Notes: generated from the sequence alone by a model not told the origin. A DNA stretch of 64,000 nucleotides from Peteryoungia algae (GCF_030369675.1 NZ_CP128477.1:3738501-3802500); one strand, 5' to 3'. Counted from the first letter of the stretch, positions 1-8,754 are shown. A program made the numbers and translations.

Positions 1-745
1 TCGGATCGATGCCGAAGGCGGCAACCTTGTCGAGGGCTGTCGAGACGGCGCAGAAATGATGGCCGACGGCAGCCTCGCCGAGCGCATCGGCGACGAAGGC
101 GCGCGCCGTCTGCGCGTTTGTCATCGTCTCGATCGTGGTGAAGGTCTTCGATGCCACGATGAAGAGCGTGGTTTCGGCAGACAATGTCTTCAGCGTGTCG
201 GCAATATGGGCGCCATCGATATTGGAGACGAAATGCAGGCGCGGGCCGTCATGGAAGGGGGCGAGTGCCAGTGTCGCCATGACAGGACCGAGATCCGAAC
301 CGCCAATGCCGATATTGACGACATCGGTGATGGCCTTGCCGGTGGCCCCCTTGGTCTCGCCCGAGCGAATGCCCTCGGCGAAGGCGCCCATGGCTGCGAG
401 AACGGCATTGACGTCTGCCATCACATCGCGGCCATCGACCATGACAGGGCGGTTGGAGCGGTTGCGCAAGGCGGTGTGCAGGACCGCGCGACCTTCCGTG
501 AAGTTGATCGGCGCGCCCGAGAACATCTGGTCGCGCTTGTCGGCCACGCCGGCTGTTGCTACGAGTTCCTCGAGCAGGTCGAGCACCTCGTCGTTCACCG
601 CGCATTTGGAGTAATCCATCAACAGGTCATCGAGAGCTGCGTTAAAACGGCTGAAGCGCTGCGGATCGGCCGAGAATGCGGCACGCAGGTCTTCCGCACG
701 GGTGGCCTGGACCGTCTTCGTCAATGTGTCGATGATGGATTGCAT
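1..745 (-). CDS. pgi: Glucose-6-phosphate isomerase, N-terminal part (cut by window edge)
   Basis: Interconverts glucose-6-phosphate and fructose-6-phosphate in the cytoplasm (upper glycolysis, gluconeogenesis, entry to Entner-Doudoroff). Reading the minus strand from an ATG at 745 gives 248 open codons that run off the left edge, about half of a normal ~540-residue enzyme. Visible family marks are [16 protein letters not shown] near residues 81-96, the sugar-phosphate loop [11 protein letters not shown] at 144-154, and [10 protein letters not shown] near 172-181, followed by an SKTFTTIET block at 199-207. These SIS-domain motifs are diagnostic of Pgi. The active-site residues of the C-terminal half are outside the window. 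Divergence from neighbours is not informative: fadD lies upstream in the same orientation with about 100 bp between. Confidence 0.95.
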   Translation of the reverse strand, partial: MQSIIDTLTKTVQATRAEDLRAAFSADPQRFSRFNAALDDLLMDYSKCAVNDEVLDLLEELVATAGVADKRDQMFSGAPINFTEGRAVLHTALRNRSNRPVMVDGRDVMADVNAVLAAMGAFAEGIRSGETKGATGKAITDVVNIGIGGSDLGPVMATLALAPFHDGPRLHFVSNIDGAHIADTLKTLSAETTLFIVASKTFTTIETMTNAQTARAFVADALGEAAVGHHFCAVSTALDKVAAFGIDP

Positions 746-847
746 CGGAATGTCCCTGGTTCGGCGATGATGCCGGGGACCTTATTAGCGACTTGAGACA
801 GGATCAAGATGAAGGGGAGGACTCAGCCTCCCCAAATTTAAATCGAT

Positions 848-2554
848 TTATTTCCCGTCCCGCAACTCGCGCCGCAGGATCTTGCCGACATTGGTCTTGG
901 GCAGGTCCGTGCGGAACTCGATATAGCGGGGCCGCTTGTAATTGGTCAGGTTTGCGGCGCAATGGGCCTTGAGTTCCTCGATGGTGAGGTCCTCGTCCTT
1001 CTTGACCACGAAGAGCTTGACCGCCTCGCCCGAATGCTCGTCCGGCACGCCGACGGCAGCGCATTCGAGGACGCCGGCATGCATGACGGCCACTTCCTCG
1101 ATCTCGTTCGGATAGACGTTGAAGCCGGAGACGAGGATCATGTCCTTCTTGCGGTCGACGATCTTCACATAGCCGCGTTCGTCCATCAGGCCCATGTCGC
1201 CGGAGCGGAAGAAGCCGTCATCGCTCATCACCTTGGCCGTCTCTTCCGGACGCTGCCAATAGCCCGCCATGACCTGCGGACCCCGGATGCAGATTTCGCC
1301 CACGTCGCCGACCGGCAGCGTATTGCCGTCCTCGTCGCGGATCTCGATGTCCGTCGAGGGGAGGGGCAGGCCGATCATGCCGGTGAACTCGCGCGCATCC
1401 AGTCGGTTGACGGTCGCGACCGGAGAGGTCTCGGAGAGCCCGTAACCTTCGGTGATGGGTCGTCCCGTCATCTCCAGCCAGCGCTCGGCCACCGGCCGCT
1501 GGATAGCCATGCCGCCGCCGAGCACGAGCATCAGCGAGGAGAAGTCGAGCTTCTTGAACTCCGGATTGTTCATCATCGCATTGAACAGCGTGTTGAGACC
1601 CGGGAAGATATGCGACTTGAAGCCCTGCAACTCCTTGATGAAGCCCGGGATGTCACGCGGATTGGCGATCAACAGATTGTGGCCGCCGAGCGCAATGCCC
1701 ATCAGCGAATTCACGGTGAGGGCGAAGATATGGTAGAGCGGAAGCGCGCAGACGAAGTTCAGCACCTCGGGGCGCGACTGGCCCGCAAAGGCGGCCTCCA
1801 GCCACAGCGCGATCTGCTGCTTGTTGGACAGGAGATTGGCATGGGTCAGCGTCGCCCCCTTGGAAACGCCGGTCGTGCCGCCGGTATATTGCAGGAAAGC
1901 GACGTCGCTCGAAATGACATCGACCGGCTTCAGCGCAAGCTTCTCGCCTTCCGACAGCATGGCCTTGAAGCTCTTGTGGCCGGGGATGGACCAGGCGGGC
2001 ACGAGCTTCTTCACCTTGCGCACGACGAGGTTGACGATGTGGCCCTTCAAGCCCAGCATGTCGCCCATGGCGCAAACCACGACATGCTTGACCTCTGTGC
2101 GGGCGACGACCTGTTCGACCGTGTGGGCGAAGTTTTCGAGGACGACGATCGCCTTGGCGCCGGAATCCTTGAGCTGGTGTTCGAGTTCGCGCGGCGTGTA
2201 GAGCGGGTTGACGTTCACCACGATCATGCCGGCACGAAGGATGCCATAGACGGCCACCGGGTTCTGCAGGATGTTCGGCGTCATGACGGCGACACGGTCG
2301 CCCTTGGCGAGACCCTTCGACTGCAGCCATGCGCCAACCTTGCGCGATTGCAGTTCCAGTTCGCGGAAGGTCATGCCGCGGCCCATGCTGGAAAAGGCCA
2401 GCCTGTCGGCGAACTTGGCGCAACTCGCTTCGAAGAGCGCGCCGAGCGATTGATGAGCATGCGGTGCGATCTCGGCCGGCACGGAGGCCGGATACGACTT
2501 AACCCAGATCTTGTCGGCGGCGCGGCCGCTCAAGCGGCTCATAGTTTCCGTCAT
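848..2554 (-). CDS. fadD: Long-chain-fatty-acid--CoA ligase FadD
   Basis: Activates free fatty acids to acyl-CoA with ATP, at the inner face of the membrane, as the entry step to beta-oxidation. The 568-residue protein has the ANL-superfamily order: P-loop-like YTGGTTGVSKGATLTH near residues 223-238, EGYGLSETSPV near 365, the RSGDMG motif near 450, the hinge DRKKDMILVSGFNVYP near 475, and the C-terminal lysine in TNVGKILRREL near 557. Length is normal for bacterial FadD. The start at 2554 has a good Shine-Dalgarno (GGGAGGA). About 120 bp upstream sits a TTGACGT-AA-ACGTCAA palindrome that is also seen near two other acyl-metabolism genes in this window, so induction by an acyl-CoA-responsive regulator is inferred. 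A related medium-chain ligase cannot be excluded. Confidence 0.93.
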   Translation of the reverse strand: MTETMSRLSGRAADKIWVKSYPASVPAEIAPHAHQSLGALFEASCAKFADRLAFSSMGRGMTFRELELQSRKVGAWLQSKGLAKGDRVAVMTPNILQNPVAVYGILRAGMIVVNVNPLYTPRELEHQLKDSGAKAIVVLENFAHTVEQVVARTEVKHVVVCAMGDMLGLKGHIVNLVVRKVKKLVPAWSIPGHKSFKAMLSEGEKLALKPVDVISSDVAFLQYTGGTTGVSKGATLTHANLLSNKQQIALWLEAAFAGQSRPEVLNFVCALPLYHIFALTVNSLMGIALGGHNLLIANPRDIPGFIKELQGFKSHIFPGLNTLFNAMMNNPEFKKLDFSSLMLVLGGGMAIQRPVAERWLEMTGRPITEGYGLSETSPVATVNRLDAREFTGMIGLPLPSTDIEIRDEDGNTLPVGDVGEICIRGPQVMAGYWQRPEETAKVMSDDGFFRSGDMGLMDERGYVKIVDRKKDMILVSGFNVYPNEIEEVAVMHAGVLECAAVGVPDEHSGEAVKLFVVKKDEDLTIEELKAHCAANLTNYKRPRYIEFRTDLPKTNVGKILRRELRDGK

Positions 2555-2674
2555 CGTGTTCCTCCCGAAACCTTCGTTGTCTGCATGCCCGTCGCGGGGG
2601 CCGATTCCTCCTCAGGTCCCCAGAACTTATGCGTTCTCACGCCGGCAGTGCAACTGTGGCAAAGCTATCTAACC

Positions 2675-2690
2675 TTGACGTAAACGTCAA
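2675..2690 (-). promoter_or_regulatory. Palindromic operator/promoter of fadD (LiuR-like motif)
   Basis: The sequence is TTGACGT-AA-ACGTCAA, perfect 7-bp arms around a 2-bp centre. On the minus strand TTGACG can serve as -35, with a weak TAGCTT -10 17 bp downstream, so a bound repressor would cover the promoter. Variants occur at 4850-4871 and 48195-48216. The half-site resembles that described for LiuR-type MerR regulators of acyl-CoA catabolism; this naming is inference. Confidence 0.6.
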
Positions 2691-2784
2691 CAATCCTGTC
2701 GGTCCTCCGTGGCGTTTTGAAAGGAACCATGCTCCCGCATGCGCAGTTATCCGTTCATCGAAAAGCAAGACGGAGGATATCTCA

Positions 2785-3180
2785 ATGTTGCAGGAAAATC
2801 GAACGACCACCAGTGGCCAGGATCCCTATGTCAAGGATACCCCAAACCTGATTGCCAGCGACAAGGTCGAAGGCACTGCGGTCTACGGCCGCGACGGCGA
2901 ACGCATCGGCTCGATCCAGCGTATCATCCTGGAAAAACGTGGGGGCCGCGTGGCTTATGCAATTCTGAGCTTCGGTGGTTTCTGGGGTATCGGAGACGAC
3001 TATTACCCGCTGCCCTGGGAAAAGCTGACCTATGACGAGGGCCTCGACGGCTATCGAATCGATCTCACCAAGGAGCAGGTCGAGGCGGCGCCGAAGCACC
3101 GAGATGACAGCGAAGATTGGTACCGCGACAACGGCCGCTCGGTCTATGATTACTACGGTGTTCCGCCGTACTGGATCTGA
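2785..3180 (+). CDS. PRC-barrel domain protein
   Basis: A 131-residue soluble protein with one PRC-barrel domain over roughly residues 20-95. It is marked by IASDKVEGTAVYGRDGERIG, then IILEKRGGRVAYAILSFGG and LPWEKLTYD, followed by a polar, tyrosine-rich tail (YDYYGVPPYW). PRC-barrels are small beta folds found in the photosynthetic reaction-centre H subunit, in RimM and in many stand-alone stress-associated proteins of rhizobia. The exact role here is unknown. The start at 2785 is chosen because GGAGG lies 8 bases upstream; a longer open frame from 2629 has no ribosome site and non-coding-like sequence. A clear hairpin terminator follows, so the gene is probably monocistronic. Confidence 0.85.
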   Translation: MLQENRTTTSGQDPYVKDTPNLIASDKVEGTAVYGRDGERIGSIQRIILEKRGGRVAYAILSFGGFWGIGDDYYPLPWEKLTYDEGLDGYRIDLTKEQVEAAPKHRDDSEDWYRDNGRSVYDYYGVPPYWI

Positions 3181-3207
3181 TTGGGTATCGTCATAACGCC
3201 ACCATCG

Positions 3208-3235
3208 AAGGGCCTCGTGAAGCGGGGCCCTTTTT
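3208..3235 (+). terminator. Intrinsic terminator after the PRC-barrel gene
   Basis: AAGGGCC (3208-3214) pairs with GGCCCTT (3226-3232) and a run of five T follows. It lies 28 bp after the stop codon. Confidence 0.85.
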
Positions 3236-3414
3236 CGCGTCTTCAACGAATGTAAATTGGCAAATGGACGGCAGCGTAATCGCGCTGCAGCAGGAGAGAC
3301 GTCAATCAACCCGCCCGAGTCCGTACTAAAGTTTACGGCACTCGCGCCCGACGGCGCTCATTGCACAGAAAACTTCGGCGGGGAAGGCCGGAGCCTCAGA
3401 ATTTCTTTGAGAAA

Positions 3415-3490
3415 TGGTGCCGCTTGCAGGACTCGAACCTGCGACCCCATCATTACGAATGATGTGCTCTACCACCTGAGCTAAAGCGGC
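3415..3490 (-). tRNA. tRNA-Thr (anticodon CGT)
   Basis: On the minus strand a 76-nt cloverleaf can be folded. The acceptor stem GCCGCTT pairs with AAGCGGC. The D-arm contains AGCTCAGGTGGTAGAGC. The anticodon stem is CATCA/TGATG with loop TTCGTAA, giving anticodon CGT. The T-arm GCAGGTTCGAGTCCTGC closes it, and CCA is encoded in the DNA. It reads ACG codons. Confidence 0.96.
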
Positions 3491-3870
3491 CTACGTCGAG
3501 CAGGAATTTGGCCTGCCGCGTTTGGTGAGGGGCTGATACAAGGATTGCCTGCTGATTTCAAGACGCATTTCGGCAGCGGGGCAAAAAATCACCGGCCGCA
3601 ACCGGGCGCGCGCTTCTGGTTAAACGGCCAAGTCTTGGGCCAGCTGTCCAAATGCGACCGTGTCGTCCTCCTCGAACTGCGAGGGCAGTTCCGGAAATCC
3701 TCCTTGATTGGCGCCGAACTGCAGTCCCGCCTCGTCCTCGACTTACCGTTCGCCAGTTATTCGCCCGCTGAAGAAGGCGGAGGATGGATGCGGCGAGTGC
3801 AGGCGGGGTCCGAAAGCTGATGCTGGGGTCCCCGAAACTTGGATCTTCGGGGACCCCAGCAATGATGATC
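3491..3870. other. Intergenic stretch without a recognisable gene
   Basis: Between tRNA-Thr and the nitronate monooxygenase stop codon I find only short frames with no family resemblance and no ribosome site. The one notable element is the long hairpin at 3821-3861, listed separately. The tRNA-Thr promoter must lie just right of 3490 on the minus strand, but I see no clear consensus. Confidence 0.6.
3821..3861. repeat. Long perfect inverted repeat (16-bp stem)
   Basis: TGCTGGGGTCCCCGAA (3821-3836) is exactly complementary to 3846-3861, with a 9-base loop. It lies 10 bp beyond the stop codon of the minus-strand monooxygenase gene and may end its transcript, but neither strand has a T-run after it. 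It could equally be an intergenic palindrome family member. A partial echo (GGGGTCCGAAAGC) lies at about 3805. Confidence 0.7.
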
Positions 3871-4830
3871 TCAGCCGCAAATCGCCTTTTTTGCGCTCCT
3901 GTATTCGCGCTCCAGCCGGTCGACCACGGCGGAAACCGGCTCGACGGCCTTGACCGCGCCGATGCCCTGACCGCAGCCCCAGATGTCCTTCCAGGCCTTG
4001 GCGCCGGTGGTCGCCTTGTCGAAGTCCATTTTCGACGGGTCGGCCTCCGGCAGATTGTCCGGATCGAGGCCGGCAGCCGCGATCGAAGGCTTCAGGTAGT
4101 TGCCGTGAATGCCGGTGAAATAGTTGGAGTAGACGATGTCATTGGCATGGGCATCGACGATCGCCTGTTTGTAATCGGCCGAGGCGCGAGCCTCTTCGGT
4201 CGCGATGAAGGGGGAGCCGATATAGGCCATGTCGGCCCCCATCGCCTGGGCGGCGAGCACCGCGCCCCCATTGGCGATCGCACCGGCAAGAAGAAGCGGG
4301 CCGTCGAACCACTCGCGGATTTCCTGGACGAGGGCAAAGGGCGAAAGCGTGCCGGCATGGCCGCCAGCCCCGGTCGCAACAGCAATCAGGCCGTCCGCGC
4401 CCTTGCGGATCGCCGAGTTCGCGTGACGGTTGTTGATGACGTCATGCAAGACGATCCCGCCGTAGGAATGTACGGCAGCATTCACTTCCGGCACGGCCCC
4501 GAGCGAGGAGATCACGATAGGAACCTTGTATTTCACACACATCATCAGGTCATGCTCGAGCCGCTTGTTCGACATGTGCACGATCTGGTTGACCGCAAAG
4601 GGGGCGGCCGGACGATCCGGGTTCTTCGCATTATGGGATGCGAGATCCTCGGTAATCTCGGCGAGCCACTCATCGAGCTGCGCCTCGGGCCGGGCATTGA
4701 GTGCCGGGAACGAGCCGACAATACCGGCCTTGCACTGGGCCAAGGTCAGTTTCGGATGTGATATGATGAAGAGCGGCGAGGCGACGACGGGTAGTCTCAG
4801 AGTGTCTTTCAGGATCGGCGGCAGGGCCAT
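3871..4830 (-). CDS. Nitronate monooxygenase (2-nitropropane dioxygenase family)
   Basis: FMN-dependent TIM-barrel enzyme that oxidises alkyl nitronates such as propionate-3-nitronate; cytoplasmic. The 319-residue frame starts LRLPVVASPLFIISHP and shows VGSFPALNARP near residue 40. It also has the phosphate-binding block GADGLIAVATGAGGHAG near 145, then LLAGAIANGGAVLAAQAMGAD and the flavin-site IGSPFIATEE, all typical of the NMO/NPD family. The catalytic-region histidine in GAGGHAG is present. The start at 4830 is preceded by a strong GGGAGGTG site; the longer open frame upstream looks non-coding. The operator-like sequence at 4850-4871 sits only 20 bp before the ATG, suggesting co-regulation with fatty-acid genes. 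True substrate unknown. Confidence 0.88.
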   Translation of the reverse strand: MALPPILKDTLRLPVVASPLFIISHPKLTLAQCKAGIVGSFPALNARPEAQLDEWLAEITEDLASHNAKNPDRPAAPFAVNQIVHMSNKRLEHDLMMCVKYKVPIVISSLGAVPEVNAAVHSYGGIVLHDVINNRHANSAIRKGADGLIAVATGAGGHAGTLSPFALVQEIREWFDGPLLLAGAIANGGAVLAAQAMGADMAYIGSPFIATEEARASADYKQAIVDAHANDIVYSNYFTGIHGNYLKPSIAAAGLDPDNLPEADPSKMDFDKATTGAKAWKDIWGCGQGIGAVKAVEPVSAVVDRLEREYRSAKKAICG

Positions 4831-4849
4831 CACTTCACCTCCCAGGAAG

Positions 4850-4871
4850 TTTACGTTTACGCAAACGTCAA
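4850..4871 (-). promoter_or_regulatory. Operator-like element before the nitronate monooxygenase
   Basis: The plus strand reads TTTACG-TTTACG-CAAACGTCAA, two tandem half-sites followed by an inverted one. It differs at only three of 22 positions from the element at 48195-48216. Its position 20 bp from the start codon, beyond a possible GATATT -10, would let a bound protein block transcription near +1. Confidence 0.55.
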
Positions 4872-5099
4872 ATATCAGATCCTTCGCCGGGAGGAAAGCC
4901 GGGCTGCACAATTCGCGCTGTGAACGGGCAAAACCGCCTTCGTTGGCCCGCGCGCGGCCGGGGCGATCTGGCCTCATTCCTGTGTTTATTGCGCTGCATA
5001 CGGGGTTTCCGGGCTTGTGCTGGAAAAATCGAGCGTTTACCGAATCTATACGATGATTGCGATGTGGCTTGGGCGACCCCCGAAGGAGTATGGCGGCCA

Positions 5100-6281
5100 A
5101 TGAGTGGATTGGAAACAGCCATCAGGAACGCCCTCGAGCGTTCCGACCGCGCCAATGCGGAGACGCGCGCCCGTGTCTATCAGTCGGCGCGACAGGCCCT
5201 GGAGACGGGGCTGGGCAAGCAGAACATCGATGACCCCGAGGCGATCAATTATCAGCGGCGCCGGCTTGAGGCGCTCATCCATTCGATCGAACAGGAAGAG
5301 CGCGCCCGGCTGGAGGTAAGGCCGGAGGTTTCTGCTCCGCAAGCTGCTGTTCCGGTGGCGCCGACGCTGCGCGCGGCGCCGGAACCGGCAACAACACCTT
5401 TGCCGGAGCGTCGCGGAGGCCGCGTCGAACCGGGTTTTGCATCCCTTGACCCACCGGTCTCCCGGGCGGCGGGTCAGGGCGATCCCTCCTTCGGCGATGA
5501 GATCGAAATGTCATCCACATTGGCGCACGACGCCCATGCGAATGACGAGGGTCCCATGCCCGACATGCGCTCGGAGCGGCCGCTGAAGGCACCGCGACGT
5601 CGGCGCGGCCTCGTGGCGCGCCTCCTGATGCTTTCGGTCTTTGTCGCGACCCTCGGGATCGGCGCGTGGTGGGTCTATTCGTCCGGCCTGCTGCTGTCGG
5701 ATGCGGAGCGCGACACGTCCGTGCCCAATCCGCCCCCGCGTGTCGAGTCCGAGGACTTCTCCGGAACGCCCGATCCGGCATTGTCGCAAGGCGCGGCCGG
5801 TCCCCAGGCGCTCGATGCCCGCGGCGGGTTTCCCGATGACTGGATCGAGGTGTTCGAGCCGCAGCAGGTCTCCGCGATCCGGCCGCGCGCCAATGCCCTG
5901 GTCGATATCGTTGCGGCCGGCGATGGCAATGCCGCCCAGATCGTTTCGCGCAGCCGTGACGCAGCGGGTGCCGTCGAAGTGACCGTGCCGGCAGACGTCC
6001 TTCGGGAAATGGCCGGCCGTACGTCCACCATTGCGCTTACACTGCAATCGACAGACGACAAGCCGGTCCAGATATCGGTGGAATGCGACTTCCCACGCAT
6101 GAGCGATTGCCCGCGCCACCGCTTCACGGTTAATCCGCAAAAGCTCGACGCGCTCTTTCGCGTTTCCTTCGAGAACGACATGGCGCCCTCCACGCCGGGG
6201 CGCCTCCTGATCAATGCCGACATCGAGGGCGGCGGACGCGGTGTCAATCTCTATGCCATTCGCGTCCTGCCCGGACAATGA
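5100..6281 (+). CDS. Single-span membrane protein of unknown function
   Basis: A 393-residue protein that I do not recognise beyond its likeness to conserved rhizobial hypothetical proteins. Residues 1-70 are charged and probably helical (SGLETAIRNALERSDRANAE, then QRRRLEALIHSIEQEERAR). Residues ~75-160 are low-complexity, Ala/Pro-rich. A basic stretch RRRRG precedes one membrane helix around 177-200 (LLMLSVFVATLGIGAWWVYS). The ~190-residue part beyond it has beta-rich blocks such as DDWIEVFEP and ends in a jelly-roll-like region with a Cys pair (VECDFPRMSDC). Topology suggests a cytoplasmic coiled coil and a periplasmic sensor-like domain. The start at 5100 is set by GGAG 11 bases upstream; the ATG at 5090 is out of frame. 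Confidence 0.75.
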   Translation: MSGLETAIRNALERSDRANAETRARVYQSARQALETGLGKQNIDDPEAINYQRRRLEALIHSIEQEERARLEVRPEVSAPQAAVPVAPTLRAAPEPATTPLPERRGGRVEPGFASLDPPVSRAAGQGDPSFGDEIEMSSTLAHDAHANDEGPMPDMRSERPLKAPRRRRGLVARLLMLSVFVATLGIGAWWVYSSGLLLSDAERDTSVPNPPPRVESEDFSGTPDPALSQGAAGPQALDARGGFPDDWIEVFEPQQVSAIRPRANALVDIVAAGDGNAAQIVSRSRDAAGAVEVTVPADVLREMAGRTSTIALTLQSTDDKPVQISVECDFPRMSDCPRHRFTVNPQKLDALFRVSFENDMAPSTPGRLLINADIEGGGRGVNLYAIRVLPGQ

Positions 6282-6320
6282 TCGCGGCAGCGGGCAGGGC
6301 GGTCTCGGGAGGCAACTCTC

Positions 6321-7202
6321 TCAGGCCAGAAAGTCCGGCCCGCTACCGATGATCTTCTTGTCCAGCTTGCCGATGTTTTCCAGGTCCTTGCCGTCGTAGT
6401 CGAGTGACAGCAGCATATGGCGGATCAGATTCAGTCGTGCGCGGCGCTTGTCGTTGGCATGCAGCACGGTCCAGGGCGCCCGCTCAGTATGCGTCTCCTT
6501 CAGCATCCGGTCCCGCTTCATCGTATAGTCGTCCCACTTGTTTAGTGCGGCGATGTCCATGGGTGACAGTTTCCAGCACTTCAGCGGGTCGTGCCGGCGA
6601 TCATGGAAGCGCTTCAGCTGCATTTCCTGCCCGGTGCCCAGCCAGAACTTGAAAAAGCGAATGCCTTCCCGTTCGATCAGCTTTTCGAAACGCGGCACCT
6701 GCTCCAGGAAGCTTTCATATTCGTCCGGCGTGCAGAAGCCCATGACCGGTTCGACGCCGGCACGGTTGTACCAGGAGCGGTCGAAGAGGACGAATTCCCC
6801 CGCCGTCGGGAAGTGCGAGATGTAGCGTTGGAAATACCATTGGCCACGCTCCGTCTCCGTCGGCTTGGTCAGGGCGACGACCCGGGCGGAGCGCGGGTTC
6901 ATGTAGGAGAGCGTTGCATGGATCGCTCCACCCTTGCCTGCCGCATCGCGGCCCTCGAACAGCGCCATGACCCGTTCGCCGGTCTTCTGCATCCAGAACT
7001 GCACTTTGACGAGTTCGATCTGCAACTGCTCCAACTCCGCATTGTATTTCTTCTGCGAGAGTTTCTTGTTGTAGGGGAAGCCTCCGGACTTCAGGGCTTC
7101 GTCTTCGATCCAGTCCGGCAGGTCTGGCTGGTCGACATCGAAAACCTGTTGCTTGCCTCCGACCGTCAGTGTCACTGCCCGGCTTTCCGTCTGCGCGTCC
7201 AT
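6321..7202 (-). CDS. ppk2: Polyphosphate kinase 2
   Basis: Transfers phosphate between polyphosphate and nucleoside diphosphates (GDP or ADP) in the cytoplasm. The 293-residue length and single PPK2 domain fit class I enzymes. The Walker A motif GRDAAGKGG lies near residue 78, the Walker B region [18 protein letters not shown] near 130-147, and the lid with basic [17 protein letters not shown] near 195. Further marks are [12 protein letters not shown] and [15 protein letters not shown]. The ATG at 7202 follows a GGGGAAG ribosome site. It is transcribed away from phoR, so the polyphosphate gene borders the phosphate-sensing island, consistent with a role in phosphate storage. I found no convincing Pho box in the shared 168-bp spacer, only an isolated CTGTCAT at 7341-7347. 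Confidence 0.94.
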   Translation of the reverse strand: MDAQTESRAVTLTVGGKQQVFDVDQPDLPDWIEDEALKSGGFPYNKKLSQKKYNAELEQLQIELVKVQFWMQKTGERVMALFEGRDAAGKGGAIHATLSYMNPRSARVVALTKPTETERGQWYFQRYISHFPTAGEFVLFDRSWYNRAGVEPVMGFCTPDEYESFLEQVPRFEKLIEREGIRFFKFWLGTGQEMQLKRFHDRRHDPLKCWKLSPMDIAALNKWDDYTMKRDRMLKETHTERAPWTVLHANDKRRARLNLIRHMLLSLDYDGKDLENIGKLDKKIIGSGPDFLA

Positions 7203-7370
7203 CGTCTTCCCCGTCTGCTTTGTTGGATTTCTGCTACTTGAGCCTATGCCGAAATGAAGTTCAAGCGGGTCGGTTCCAGGTCTGGTCGAATGCACAGGCG
7301 GGGATAAGCCGCGTGGTGCGATGGTGGAGTGGTGTAACTTCTGTCATGAATCGCAGTTATCAGGCATCCA

Positions 7371-8693
7371 GTGATGACGAGGCGGAGCGCGCGGCGCGCA
7401 ATGGCAGACGACAGCGGGGCAAAGGATATGAGGACCGGCGGCGCCGGATCGGGCGACGGTTGGCGCGCCGAACTCAGGCGGGTATTCTCCGCCTGGCTCT
7501 ACATTCTGTCCGCGGCGATCCTCGCAGTCGGCGCCTGGGCGACCGGGGCCGCCACCGGCTTGGCCGTCACTCTCTTCGTGCTCCTGTTCCTGCTCGCGGT
7601 CTTCCGGCAATGGCCGTCAAAGGACGGTCAGAGCGTGATTGCGCCGGCTCTCGCTGCGCCCGAGCCGCCGCCAGACCCGCTGCCGCTGATCCTTGCTTCG
7701 CTCGATGCGCTCGATATGCCGATCTTCGTGCTGAATGCGGCTTCCGAGCTGATTGCCGGAAATCAGGAGGCTGCCAAGGTCTTCGGCACGCCGCCGGCCG
7801 GACTGCATGTCTCGACGCGCTGGCGCTCGCCCGGCATTCTCGACATGATCCGCGAGACGATCGAAACCGGCGAGCCGAACCAGATCGAGCACTCCGAACG
7901 CCTTCCCTCGGAAAGAGTCTATATCGTCCGCGTCGCCCCCGTGCTCTCCGACGGGGCGGAAGCGACAGCCTATTTTCTTCTCTCATTCCGCGACATTTCG
8001 GAACTGCGGCGCCTGGACCGGATGCGCAGCGATTTCGTCGCCAATGCCAGCCACGAACTGCGCACGCCGCTCGCCTCTTTGCGCGGCTTCATCGAAACCA
8101 TGCAGGGACCGGCCCGTGACGACGCGAAGGCGAAGGACCGTTTCCTCGCCATCATGCTCGATCAGGCGAACCGCATGAGCCGTCTCGTGGACGATCTCCT
8201 GTCTCTGTCCCGGTTGGAACTGAAGGCCCATTTGCCGCCGGATCAGAAAGTGGAACTCGCGCCGATCCTCGGGCATGTGCGCGATAGCCTCGCACCGCTC
8301 GCAGCCGACCTCGGGGTCGAGATCAGGCTCGATCTGCCGGACGAAAAGGTCGAGGTGATGGGCGAGCGCGACGAACTCGTACAGGTCTTCGAAAATCTGA
8401 TCGAGAACGCCTGCAAATATGGCCAGGACGGCAAGGTGGTTGAGGTGTCGCTGCGTCGTGAACCGGGCGGCGCGACAGAAGTGAGCGTGCGCGACCATGG
8501 TCCGGGCATTCCGGGCGAGCACGTGCCGCGCCTCACGGAGCGCTTCTACCGAGTCAGTGTCGAGGACAGCCGGTCGAAAAAGGGCACCGGTCTGGGGCTC
8601 GCCATCGTCAAGCACATCCTGACGAGGCACCGTGCGCGCCTGATTGTGAAGTCCAAGATCGGCTCCGGCAGCGAATTTACCGTGCGCTTCTGA
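7371..8693 (+). CDS. phoR: Phosphate regulon sensor histidine kinase PhoR
   Basis: Membrane histidine kinase that, with PhoU and the Pst system, senses phosphate and phosphorylates PhoB. In the 440-residue frame two hydrophobic helices lie at about 38-80 (WLYILSAAILAVGAWATGAA then VTLFVLLFLLAVF), and a PAS domain at about 105-210. The HisKA box NASHELRTPLASLRGF follows near 225, then the N box ENLIENACKYG near 345, and glycine boxes DHGPGIPG and KGTGLGLAIVKHI at the end. There is no large periplasmic sensor domain, as usual for PhoR. The start is uncertain: GTG at 7371, ATG at 7374 or ATG at 7401, all with weak ribosome sites. The gene stands directly before pstSCAB-phoU-phoB. Confidence 0.93.
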   Translation: MMTRRSARRAMADDSGAKDMRTGGAGSGDGWRAELRRVFSAWLYILSAAILAVGAWATGAATGLAVTLFVLLFLLAVFRQWPSKDGQSVIAPALAAPEPPPDPLPLILASLDALDMPIFVLNAASELIAGNQEAAKVFGTPPAGLHVSTRWRSPGILDMIRETIETGEPNQIEHSERLPSERVYIVRVAPVLSDGAEATAYFLLSFRDISELRRLDRMRSDFVANASHELRTPLASLRGFIETMQGPARDDAKAKDRFLAIMLDQANRMSRLVDDLLSLSRLELKAHLPPDQKVELAPILGHVRDSLAPLAADLGVEIRLDLPDEKVEVMGERDELVQVFENLIENACKYGQDGKVVEVSLRREPGGATEVSVRDHGPGIPGEHVPRLTERFYRVSVEDSRSKKGTGLGLAIVKHILTRHRARLIVKSKIGSGSEFTVRF

Positions 8694-8754
8694 CATAAAA
8701 CGGCAATGTCCAGAGCTGTCGACCGAATATGTTGTTGTTTTTCAACGACTATCT

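Noticed and set aside
962..2683. A 573-codon open frame on the plus strand
   Set aside because: It is antisense to the full fadD gene, is rich in His/Arg/Asp as expected from a reverse frame in GC-rich DNA, and has no ribosome site or family motif.
3415..3490. An integration site at tRNA-Thr
   Set aside because: No partial tRNA duplicate or integrase nearby, and both sides carry core genes.
3545..3820. A possible small gene between tRNA-Thr and the monooxygenase
   Set aside because: Starts without a ribosome site, no recognisable fold, and overlaps another frame of equal quality.
7341..7347. A perfect CTGTCAT half-site between ppk2 and phoR taken as a Pho box
   Set aside because: No second repeat at 11-bp spacing on either side; one 7-mer alone is expected by chance.
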